Shown: piece by piece, positions 51,655 through 59,334 of the stretch
Position numbering within the stretch: the stretch's first letter is position 1
Layout of the letters: the number at the start of each line of letters is the position of its first letter
Program-made: the position numbers and the translations under genes
The notes under the pieces: model-generated
Databases searched by the model: none
What the model saw: only the letters and a program-made list of their open reading frames with translations
What the model was told of the DNA's origin: nothing
NCBI RefSeq assembly: GCF_049446155.1
Contig: NZ_JBMSEE010000004.1
Coordinates: 62,001 to 126,000, forward strand
Direction of reading: 5' to 3'
DNA from: Rivibacter sp049446155
Lineage (GTDB): Bacteria > Pseudomonadota > Gammaproteobacteria > Burkholderiales > Burkholderiaceae_C
DNA: 64,000 nt

Positions 51655-54225
51655 TCAGCGCTTCGAGCGGCGTCGTGCCGGGCGCATCGCCACGTACCGC
51701 TTGGCCAGCTCGGTGCAGCCGACATAGGCGAGGATCAGCGCGAGCAGCGCGCCCAGCAGCGACGCGCTCAACGGCGTGAAGCCCATCGGCTGCGCCAGCT
51801 GCGGCCACAACGGCAGGCTCAGCGCTGCCAACGCGGTCACCGCGCCCAGGCCGATCAACCACGGCGCGGGCGGGCTGCGCCAGGCGGCGCCGCGGGTTCG
51901 CAGCGCCATCAGGATCGCGATCTCGCTGAGCAGCGAGAAGACGAACCAGCCGGTCTGGAACGTCGCCTGCGCGGCGTCGAAGACGCGCAGCAGCAAGGCG
52001 AAGGCAAGCAGGTCGAACAGGCTGCTGAGTAGGCCGAACACCACCATGAAGCGGTGCAGTTCCGGGATGTCCCAGCGGCATGGGCTTGCGAGTTCGGCCG
52101 CATCGACGCGGTCGCCGCCGATGACGATCGACGGCAAGTCAGACATCAGGTTGTTGAGCAGGATCTGCTTTGCCGCCATCGGAAGAAAGGGCAGCAGCAG
52201 CGTGCCTGCGGCCATGCTGATCATGTTGCCGAAGTTCGCGCTGGTGGTGATGCGGATGTACTTCAGCGTGTTGGCGAACGAGCGTCGGCCGTCGGTGACG
52301 CCGCGCACGATCGCGCCGAGGTCGGGGCGCAGCAGCACGACGTCGGCCGTCTCGCGCGCCACGTCGACCGCGCCTTCGACCGAGATGCCCACATCCGCCG
52401 CGTGCAGTGCCGGCGCGTCGTTGATGCCGTCGCCGAGGTAGCCCACCGCGTGTCCGCCGCGCTGCAGCGCGCGCACGATGCGCTCCTTCTGCTGCGGGTC
52501 GATCTCGGCGAACAGCGCGCTGTCGCGCGCCTGCCGCGACAACGCCTCGTCGCTCATGCGCGCCATCGCGTCGCCGGTGACCACGGCCCGCGCGTCCAGG
52601 CCGACGGCGCGCGCGAGGTGCTCCGCGACGTGACGGTTGTCGCCGGTGATCAGCTTGACCTGGATGCCCAGGCGCGCGAGCGCTTCGAGGGTCTTGCCGG
52701 CGTCGTGGCGCGGCGGGTCGGCGAAGCACACGAGGCCCTCGAAGCGCAGTCCCGTCTCGTCCCCGGCATCGAACGCGGCGCGCGCCTCGACCTCGCGCGA
52801 GGCCACGGCCAGCACCCGCAGCCCCGAGGCCGCCGCCGCGCGCATGCGCTCGCCCAGCGCCTCGCGCCGCCGTGCATCGAGCGGCCGATCGTCGGCGTCG
52901 CGGTCGCAGATGGACAGGACCTGGTCGAACGCGCCCTTGGTCACCATCAGCGGCCCTTGCGCCGACGCCGCCACGATGGTCAGGCGGCGCCGCTGGAAGT
53001 CGTAGGGGATCTCGTCGACCTTGCGCCAGCCCGACAGCGGCAGCTTCTCGGCGCGGCCTGCGGCGACGATGGCCGCGTCGAGCGGGTTGGCGATGCCGGT
53101 CTCCAGCGCCGCGTTGAGATAGGCGAGCTCGCGCACGCGCCGGCAATCGCGCCCGTCGCCGTCGACGGCGCTGACCAGCGTCATCTCGCCTTGCGTCAGC
53201 GTGCCGGTCTTGTCGGTGCACAGCACGTCCATGCTGCCGAGGTTCTCGATCGCTTCGAGCCGGCGCACCAGCACGCCCTGCGCGGCCATGTCGCGCGCGC
53301 CGCGCGCCAGCGTGACCGTCACGATCGCCGGCAGCAGCTCGGGCGACAGACCCACCGCGAGCGCCACGGCGAACAGCAGCGACTCGACCGCAGGTCGGTC
53401 GAACCACTGGTTGACGACCAGCACGAACACCACCATCACCAGCATCACGCGCAGCAGCAGCGCGCCGAAATCGCGCACGCCGCGCTCGAATCCGCCGGCA
53501 TCGCGCGGCGCCCCCAGGCGCGCGGCGATGGTGCTGAGCGCGGTGTCGGCGCCGGTGGCCGTCACCAGCGCCAGCGCGGTGCCGCTGCGAACCGAGGTGC
53601 CGAGATGGATGGCGTTGCCCCGCGCGGCCAGTGGCGCGTCGGCGGGGCAGGGGCCGGGGCGCTTCTCGACCGGCAGCGACTCGCCCGTCAGGCTGGCCTG
53701 GACGACCAGGAAGTCGCGCGCCTCGATCACCACCGCGTCGGCCGGCACCAGGTTGCCTGCGGACAGCAGCAGCAAGTCGCCCGGCACCAGCTGCGTCGCC
53801 GGGACACTCAGCTCGCGCGCGTCGCGGCGCACGCGGGCATGCAAGGCGAGTCGGCGGCGCAGCCGGCCGAGCGCGGTCGAGGCGCGCGCCTCCTGCCAGA
53901 AGCCCAGGCCGGCGGTCGAGCCGACGATGACGACGATGATCGCGGCCTCGGCCCACTCGCCGAGCACGGCCGAGATCGCGGCGCCGATCAGCAGGATCAG
54001 CACCAGCGGGCTACCGAACTGGCGCGCCAGCAGGCGCCAGCGCGACGGCTCGGCCACGGTGCGCAGTGCGTTCGGTCCGTGCGCGCGCAACCGCCGCCTC
54101 GCCTCGGAGCGAGACAAGCCGACCGAGACCGAGCTGCGCAGCGCCTCGGCCAGCGCTTGCGGGGGCAGGCTCCAGGGCTGCGGCCCAACCTCGAGGCGGC
54201 CGGTGGCGCTGCCGTGGCCCGCCAT
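51655..54225 (-). CDS. Cation-transporting P-type ATPase, Mg2+ (P3B) type
   Basis: An 856-residue ATPase. Actuator loop SLTGESLPVEKRPG; TM4 and phosphorylation site VGLSPELLPAIVTVTLARGA leading to D338 in CTDKTGTLTQ; KGAFDQVLSICDRD in the nucleotide domain; hinge GYLGDGINDAPALHAADVGI. The TM4 sequence and NLGSMDVLCTDKTGTLT match MgtA/MgtB Mg2+ importers rather than Ca2+ or Na+ pumps. Starts 14 bp after the carboxyl end of the carbamoyltransferase-like gene on the same strand, so both share the FNR-type promoter at 55025-55065. Confidence 0.9.
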   Translation of the reverse strand: MAGHGSATGRLEVGPQPWSLPPQALAEALRSSVSVGLSRSEARRRLRAHGPNALRTVAEPSRWRLLARQFGSPLVLILLIGAAISAVLGEWAEAAIIVVIVGSTAGLGFWQEARASTALGRLRRRLALHARVRRDARELSVPATQLVPGDLLLLSAGNLVPADAVVIEARDFLVVQASLTGESLPVEKRPGPCPADAPLAARGNAIHLGTSVRSGTALALVTATGADTALSTIAARLGAPRDAGGFERGVRDFGALLLRVMLVMVVFVLVVNQWFDRPAVESLLFAVALAVGLSPELLPAIVTVTLARGARDMAAQGVLVRRLEAIENLGSMDVLCTDKTGTLTQGEMTLVSAVDGDGRDCRRVRELAYLNAALETGIANPLDAAIVAAGRAEKLPLSGWRKVDEIPYDFQRRRLTIVAASAQGPLMVTKGAFDQVLSICDRDADDRPLDARRREALGERMRAAAASGLRVLAVASREVEARAAFDAGDETGLRFEGLVCFADPPRHDAGKTLEALARLGIQVKLITGDNRHVAEHLARAVGLDARAVVTGDAMARMSDEALSRQARDSALFAEIDPQQKERIVRALQRGGHAVGYLGDGINDAPALHAADVGISVEGAVDVARETADVVLLRPDLGAIVRGVTDGRRSFANTLKYIRITTSANFGNMISMAAGTLLLPFLPMAAKQILLNNLMSDLPSIVIGGDRVDAAELASPCRWDIPELHRFMVVFGLLSSLFDLLAFALLLRVFDAAQATFQTGWFVFSLLSEIAILMALRTRGAAWRSPPAPWLIGLGAVTALAALSLPLWPQLAQPMGFTPLSASLLGALLALILAYVGCTELAKRYVAMRPARRRSKR

Positions 54226-54239
54226 CTCGGCCGCGCCGG

Positions 54240-54992
54240 TCAGGCCAGCGCCGCGACCAGCAGCGCCTGGAGGGTCAGCCGTTCGTGCGCCTGGTTCAGC
54301 AGACCCAGCGCGCGCCGCGATTCGGGCTTGTCGTCGCCGGTGCACAGGCGTTCGGCCACGCCGCGGCCCGCGGCGAACCTGAACTCGGGCGCGACGCGTT
54401 CATCGGCGGACGGGTCGGCCACGGCGACGGCGCACTGGGGCCGAAGGACATGCAGTCCCGACAGCCGGGCCAGCTCGATCATCGTGCGGCTCTCGGGCGC
54501 GGCGAGGTCGGGCAGTTCGAGGCCCAGGTCGGCCAGCGGCCGGCCCGACCAGGCCTGCATGGTCAGCAGGTCGCCGACGAGCCGCAGCGGATGCGCCGGG
54601 TCGGCCACGCCGTTGAGCACCGGCACGCCGGCATGGGCTTCGATCTGCTCGATGCGCTCGGCGGGCAGGCCGCGGCAGTCGACGCCCTGGTAGAGGCGCC
54701 CGAGCATGCGCGCCAACTCGGGCACGCGCTGCGACGGCGCGTTGCGCAAGGACTCGGCATCGATCTGCGCGACGCGAACGCCGAGCTCGGCCGCCGCTTG
54801 CACGAATGCCTGCGTATCGGCCCCGGCGGGTGCGCCGATCAGGGCGATGTGCCGGCCCGCCAGCGCCGCATGCGCGCTGCCGTCGAGCCGCTCGGCGCGC
54901 AGTTGCTGGGCGGTCCGAAGCAGGCAGGCGAGATCTCGCGCCGAGAGCCGGTCTGCGGACCAGAGGGATCGATGAGGGACGGTGGACGACAT
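54240..54992 (-). CDS. Ornithine carbamoyltransferase-like protein lacking the carbamoyl-phosphate loop (second copy)
   Basis: A 250-residue paralogue of the protein at 33471-34229; both start with HRSLWSA and keep the OTC-like core ARMLGRLYQGVDCRGLPAER, GVPVLNGVADPAHPLRLVGD, and the end NQAHERLTLQALLVAALA. The STRTR loop is replaced by GAPAGADTQA; HPxQ reads HPLR; HCLP is absent. Conservation of the fold without catalytic residues in both copies suggests a selected non-catalytic role. First gene of an operon with the Mg2+-type ATPase; FNR-type promoter upstream. Confidence 0.75.
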   Translation of the reverse strand: MSSTVPHRSLWSADRLSARDLACLLRTAQQLRAERLDGSAHAALAGRHIALIGAPAGADTQAFVQAAAELGVRVAQIDAESLRNAPSQRVPELARMLGRLYQGVDCRGLPAERIEQIEAHAGVPVLNGVADPAHPLRLVGDLLTMQAWSGRPLADLGLELPDLAAPESRTMIELARLSGLHVLRPQCAVAVADPSADERVAPEFRFAAGRGVAERLCTGDDKPESRRALGLLNQAHERLTLQALLVAALA

Positions 54993-55024
54993 GCTGCTCG
55001 CGGCACTCGCGCCGCACGGTGGTC

Positions 55025-55065
55025 AGCCTACGCAAAGCCGCCCGGTCGGCCTTGACAGCGATCAA
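55025..55065 (-). promoter_or_regulatory. FNR-type class II promoter of the carbamoyltransferase-like/ATPase operon
   Basis: Box TTGAC-AGCG-ATCAA at 55052-55065 (nine of ten consensus positions) and, on the minus strand, TAGGCT at 55030-55025; spacing 28.5 bp. Predicted start near 55018, 26 nt before the ATG. Same layout as the promoter at 34266-34306. Confidence 0.82.
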
Positions 55066-55089
55066 CCGCGGCGATGGCGCCGCGGGCGA

Positions 55090-57738
55090 TCAGATGGGTT
55101 CCTTGACCACGCGAAGTGCGTCCGGGTCGGAGCCGGCCTCGTCGACCACGAAGCCCAGCGACTGCGCCAGCGCCAGCATTGCGCGGTTCTCGCGCAGCAC
55201 CCAGCCGACCAGGCGGGCGGTGCCGTGCTCGCGGCTGTAGCGCACGAGCTTGTCGAGCAGCAGCCGACCGAGGCCCAGCCCCTGCAGGTCCGAGCGCACG
55301 ACGATGGCGAACTCGGCTTCCTCGTTGTCCGGATCGGCGACCGCCCGGGCCACGCCGAGCGTCTGCGATTCGTCGGCGTGCACCGCCACGAACGCCATCT
55401 CGCGTGCGTAGTCGATCTGCGTCAGCCGCGCGATCTCGCCCTCGCTGAACTGCTGGCGCGCCTGGAAGAAGCGCAGGCGCAGGTCTTCCGGCGTCAGCTG
55501 CGCCAGGAAGTCGGCATGGCGGCGCGCATCGTCGGGCCGCACGGGGCGCAGCAGCAGGTCGATGTCGCGCCAGGCGAGGCGTTCCTCGAGCTGGTCGGGG
55601 TAGGGCTGGATCGCGAAATGCGCGGCGCCGCCCGGCGCTGCCGCGTCGACGCGCAGCCGCGCGTCGAGCGCAAGCACGCCGGCGTCATCGGCCAGCAGCG
55701 GGTTGATGTCGAGTTCGGCCAGTTCCGGCAAATCCGCCATCAGCTGCGAGACCGCGATCAGCACGTCGGCCACGGCTTCCAGGTTCGCCGCCGGGTGGTC
55801 GCGATAGCCCGCCAGCCGGCGCGCAATGCGCGTGCGGCCGATGAGATCGCGCGCCAGCGGCGCGTTCAGCGGCGGCAGCGCGATCGCGCGGTCGGCCAGG
55901 ACTTCCACCGCGGTGCCGCCGGCGCCGAACAGCAGCACGGGGCCGAACGCCGCGTCGATGCTGGCGCCGACGATCAGTTCCTGCGCCTGCGGGCGGCGCG
56001 CCATCGACTGCAGGCTGAAGCCGTCGACGCGCGCGTCGGGCCGCGTCGTGCGCACGCGCGCCAGCATTGCCTCGGCCGCCGCGCGCAGCTGCGCGGCGTC
56101 GGCGATGTCGAGCGCGACCCCGCCGACGTCGGACTTGTGCGTGATGTCCGGCGAACGGATCTTGAGCGCCACCGGCCATCCCAAGGCCTGCGCTTCGCGC
56201 ACCAGTGCGTCGAGTTCGGTGCCGACGGCGCGCGTCGCGACGACGGGGATGCCGTAGGCCTGCAGCACGGCCCGCGCAGCGTCGGCGTCGAGCCAGCCGC
56301 CGCCGCGCTCGATGGCCTGCGCCACGAGCGCGCGTGCCATCGCGCGGTCGGGCGCGCGTCCGTGCGAGGCCGCGGGCGCTTCGATCAGCAGGCGCTGGTG
56401 GTGCCGGTAGGCGAGCAGCATCGCGAAGGCATGCACGGCCTCCTCGGGCGTGGCGTAGTCGGCGATGCCGGCGCGCTCGAAGCGCTCGCGCGCCTGCGCG
56501 ACCGCCTGGCCGCCGAGCCAGCAGGCCATCACGCGCTCGGCATGGGACGACACCACCGGCAGCAGCGCTTCGGCGATGGCCTGGCTCGGCACGATCGCGG
56601 TCGGCGCATGCGCGAACAAGATGGCGCTGCCGGGCGCGTGCGCGAGCAGGGCCTCCAGCGCGGCCACGTAGCGCGGGCAGGGCGCGTCGCCGATGATGTC
56701 CACCGGATTGCCGTGCGACCAGTTCGCCGGCAGCACGCGATCGAGCTCGGCCGCCAGCGCCGGCGGCAGCGGCGCCAGTGGCACCTCCTCGCGCGCGGCG
56801 GCGTCGGCCGCCAGCACGCCCGCGCCGCCGCCGTTGGTGACGACCACCAGCGACTCGCTGCGGTTGGCGCGAAAGCGCGCCAGCGTCTCGGCGGCGGTGA
56901 ACAGCTCGCCCAGGGTGTCGACGCGCAGCATGCCCGCGCGGCGGATCGCGGCATCGAACACGATGTCGGAGCCGGCCATCGCGCCGGTGTGCGAGGCGGC
57001 CGCCTGCACGCCGTTGCCGGCGCGCCCGGCCTTGACGACGATCACCGGCTTGTGGCGCGCGGCGGCGCGCGCGGCCGACATGAACTTGCGCGCCTGGTCG
57101 ATCGATTCGATGTACAGCAAGATGGCGCGCGTGTACGGGTCGCTGCCGAGCCAGTCGAGCAGGTCGCCGAAGTCCACGTCGGCATGCTCGCCCAGCGACA
57201 CCAGCCGCGAAAAGCCGATGCCGCGCGCATTGGCCCAGTCCAGCATCGCGGTCACGAGGGCGCCCGACTGCGACACGAAGGCCAGGTCGCCCGGCAGCGC
57301 GTCGGCGTGCGCGAAGCTCGCGTTGAGGCCCAGGTGAGGCGTGATCAGCCCGAGGCAGTTGGGGCCGAGCACGCGCAGCAGCGAGGGCCGTGCGGCATCG
57401 AGCATGGCCTGCTTGTCGTGGGCGTCGAGCCCGGCCGTCATGACCACCGCGGCACGGGTGCCGCGCGCGGCCAGCTCGGCCACCAGCCCGGCGACGCCCG
57501 GCGCCGGCGTGCAGATCACGGCCAGGTCCGGGGCCTGCGGCAGTTCGGCCACGCTGGCGTACACGGGCCCCCCGTCGAGCATGCCTGCGCGGCGATTGAC
57601 GGGCCACACCGGGCCCTTGAAGCGCCCGCCGTGGAGGTGGCGCCAGACCGTTGCGCCGACGCTGGCTTCGCGGTCGCTGGCGCCGATCACCGCGACCGAG
57701 TGCGGATCGAGCAGGCGGTCAAGATGGCGGATGCTCAT
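55090..57738 (-). CDS. Acyl-CoA synthetase (NDP-forming) fused to GNAT acetyltransferase
   Basis: An 882-residue fusion of the PatZ/Pka type. Order: CoA-binding domain (1-~130, LDPHSVAVIGASDREASVGA), succinyl-CoA-ligase-like domains with catalytic His250 in AASHTGAMAGSD, ATP-grasp (~480-700, ALKIRSPDITHKSDVGGVAL), and a C-terminal GNAT domain (~720-882, LRPVRPDDARRHADFLAQL; acetyl-CoA loop RSDLQGLGLGRLLLDKLV). Enteric PatZ keeps the fold but acts as protein lysine acetyltransferase; retention of His250 here leaves acetate/acyl-CoA ligase activity possible. The sirtuin gene at 25172 would be the reversing enzyme. FNR-type promoter gives an almost leaderless transcript. Confidence 0.9.
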   Translation of the reverse strand: MSIRHLDRLLDPHSVAVIGASDREASVGATVWRHLHGGRFKGPVWPVNRRAGMLDGGPVYASVAELPQAPDLAVICTPAPGVAGLVAELAARGTRAAVVMTAGLDAHDKQAMLDAARPSLLRVLGPNCLGLITPHLGLNASFAHADALPGDLAFVSQSGALVTAMLDWANARGIGFSRLVSLGEHADVDFGDLLDWLGSDPYTRAILLYIESIDQARKFMSAARAAARHKPVIVVKAGRAGNGVQAAASHTGAMAGSDIVFDAAIRRAGMLRVDTLGELFTAAETLARFRANRSESLVVVTNGGGAGVLAADAAAREEVPLAPLPPALAAELDRVLPANWSHGNPVDIIGDAPCPRYVAALEALLAHAPGSAILFAHAPTAIVPSQAIAEALLPVVSSHAERVMACWLGGQAVAQARERFERAGIADYATPEEAVHAFAMLLAYRHHQRLLIEAPAASHGRAPDRAMARALVAQAIERGGGWLDADAARAVLQAYGIPVVATRAVGTELDALVREAQALGWPVALKIRSPDITHKSDVGGVALDIADAAQLRAAAEAMLARVRTTRPDARVDGFSLQSMARRPQAQELIVGASIDAAFGPVLLFGAGGTAVEVLADRAIALPPLNAPLARDLIGRTRIARRLAGYRDHPAANLEAVADVLIAVSQLMADLPELAELDINPLLADDAGVLALDARLRVDAAAPGGAAHFAIQPYPDQLEERLAWRDIDLLLRPVRPDDARRHADFLAQLTPEDLRLRFFQARQQFSEGEIARLTQIDYAREMAFVAVHADESQTLGVARAVADPDNEEAEFAIVVRSDLQGLGLGRLLLDKLVRYSREHGTARLVGWVLRENRAMLALAQSLGFVVDEAGSDPDALRVVKEPI

Positions 57739-57747
57739 GGCCGGCGC

Positions 57748-57789
57748 AGTCTAGGCAGCGCGGCGGCGCGCTTGCTTGAGCCCCGTCAA
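57748..57789 (-). promoter_or_regulatory. FNR-type class II promoter of the CoA-synthetase/GNAT gene
   Basis: On the minus strand, box TTGAC-GGGG-CTCAA (57789-57776) and -10 TAGACT (57753-57748); spacing 29.5 bp. Predicted start near 57741, only about 3 nt before ATG 57738, so the mRNA would be nearly leaderless. Confidence 0.7.
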
Positions 57790-57816
57790 GCGGCCGGCGC
57801 CGCGGGCAACGATGAT
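57776..57816 (+). promoter_or_regulatory. Same FNR-type box read toward the second PaaK-like gene
   Basis: Box TTGAG-CCCC-GTCAA at 57776-57789, with GATGAT at 57811-57816 at 28.5 bp. The implied start coincides with ATG 57822, which would make the mRNA leaderless. The -10 is poor, so this direction is less sure. Confidence 0.4.
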
Positions 57817-57821
57817 GACCC

Positions 57822-59183
57822 ATGCTCACGTGGCCGCAGCTCTGGCAGTCCGGCATGCTCTCGCTCGACATCGCGCTTGCGGCGCACGCGCCGCACGGCG
57901 CGCTGGCCGCGCGGCGTGCGCGGCGGCTGGCGGCCCTGATGGCCGCCGCCCGCGGCAGCGCGTTCTGGCGCGAACGCTTCGCGCGCTACGGTCCGGCGTT
58001 CGAGGCGCAGCCGCCGCTCGGCAAGGCCGAGCTGATGGCGCGCTTCGACGACTCGGTCTGCGACCGGCGCGTCACGCGCTCGGCGGTCGAGGACTTCATG
58101 CGCGAGCCGGCCAACATCGGCGCTGCGTTCGCCGGCCGCTACACCGTCTGGCAAAGCTCGGGCAGCAGCGGCGTCGCCGGGCTGTTCGTGCAGGACGAAG
58201 CCGCGATGGGCGTCTACGACGCGCTCGAGTCCGTGCGCCGCCTGCCGTCGCCGCGGCGCTGGCTCGACCCGGCGCTGGCCACCGAGCGCATCGCCTTCGT
58301 GGGCGCGACGGGCGGCCACTTCGCGAGCATCGTGTCGGTCGAGCGGCTGCGCCGTCTGCTGCCGGGCATGGTCGCCGGGCTGCGCGCCTTCTCTTTCCTC
58401 GAGCCCCTGCCGCGGTTGCGCGCCGCGCTGCAGGCCTGGCAGCCGACCATCGTCGCGACCTATCCCAGCGCGGCCGTGATGCTGGCCGAGGAAGCGGCGG
58501 CCGGGCGGCTCGCGCTGTCGCTGCGCGAAGTCTGGACCGGCGGCGAAGCGCTGGGGGAGGGCATGCGCGCCTTCGTGGCCGGCCAGTTCGGCTGCGCGGT
58601 GCTGGCCAGCTACGGCGCCTCGGAGTTCATGGCGCTGGCCAGCGAGTGCGGCCATCGGCGTTTGCATCTCAACAGCGACTGGGTCGTCCTGGAGCCGGTC
58701 GACGAGCGCGGGCTTGCGGTGCCGCCCGGCAGCGCGGGCCACACCACGCTGCTCACCAACCTGGCCAACCACGTGCAGCCTTTGATCCGCTACGACCTCG
58801 GCGACCGCGTGTGCCTGCACGACGAGCCCTGTGACTGCGGCAGCGCGCTGCCGGTCATCGAGGTCGAAGGCCGCGTCGACGATGCACTGCAGGTTCGCGG
58901 TGACGGCGGGCGCGGCGTGTGCCTGCCCCCGTTGGCCCTGACCACGGTGATCGAGGACGAGGGCGGCTGGTTCGACTTCCAGCTCGTGCAGCGCGGACCG
59001 CGCTCGCTGCGGCTCACGCTGGCCGGCGCCGCCGACGACGCGGCGGCGCGCCGGGCGGGCGACGCGCTGCGGGCCTACCTGGGCGCCCAGGGCGCCGGCT
59101 CGGTGCGGCTGGAGGTGCGGTGCGGCGCGGCGACGGTGCGCGGGCGCAGCGGCAAGCTGCCGCGCGTCGTCGCGCATGCGTAG
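57822..59183 (+). CDS. PaaK-like adenylate-forming enzyme (second copy)
   Basis: A 453-residue paralogue of 47047-48429, colinear throughout. Motifs: VWQSSGSSGVAGLFVQDEAA, GATGGHFASIVSVERL, ASYGASEFMALASECG, LIRYDLGDRVCLHDEPCDCG, EVEGRVDDALQVRG and GRSGKLPRVVA with the C-terminal lysine. Predicted to activate an unknown acid with ATP. Divergent from the CoA-synthetase/GNAT gene and sharing its FNR-type box. The start MLTWPQLWQSG matches the other copy (MLTSAELWHAG), which supports ATG 57822. Confidence 0.82.
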   Translation: MLTWPQLWQSGMLSLDIALAAHAPHGALAARRARRLAALMAAARGSAFWRERFARYGPAFEAQPPLGKAELMARFDDSVCDRRVTRSAVEDFMREPANIGAAFAGRYTVWQSSGSSGVAGLFVQDEAAMGVYDALESVRRLPSPRRWLDPALATERIAFVGATGGHFASIVSVERLRRLLPGMVAGLRAFSFLEPLPRLRAALQAWQPTIVATYPSAAVMLAEEAAAGRLALSLREVWTGGEALGEGMRAFVAGQFGCAVLASYGASEFMALASECGHRRLHLNSDWVVLEPVDERGLAVPPGSAGHTTLLTNLANHVQPLIRYDLGDRVCLHDEPCDCGSALPVIEVEGRVDDALQVRGDGGRGVCLPPLALTTVIEDEGGWFDFQLVQRGPRSLRLTLAGAADDAAARRAGDALRAYLGAQGAGSVRLEVRCGAATVRGRSGKLPRVVAHA

Positions 59184-59218
59184 AGCGCCGTGGCTTCCGC
59201 AAGCGAAAGAGGCATTTG

Positions 59219-59317
59219 CTCCCTCTCCCGCGTGCGGGAGAGGGTGGGGGGGTGAGGGCCGAAGCGCTGCGCTCGCACGAGCCCCTCACCCCAACCCTCT
59301 CCCCGAGGGAGAGGGAG
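59219..59317. repeat. REP-like intergenic inverted repeat
   Basis: Two perfect small hairpins, CCCTCTCCCG-CGTG-CGGGAGAGGG (59221-59244) and CCCTCTCCC-CGA-GGGAGAGGG (59295-59315), sit inside a longer imperfect inverted repeat (GGTGAGGGCC against GCCCCTCACC). It fills the space between convergent genes. This CT/GA-rich element occurs at many gene ends in Burkholderiales and related genomes and probably acts as terminator or mRNA-end protector. Confidence 0.8.
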
Positions 59318-59334
59318 AAATACAGCAGGAAGAG

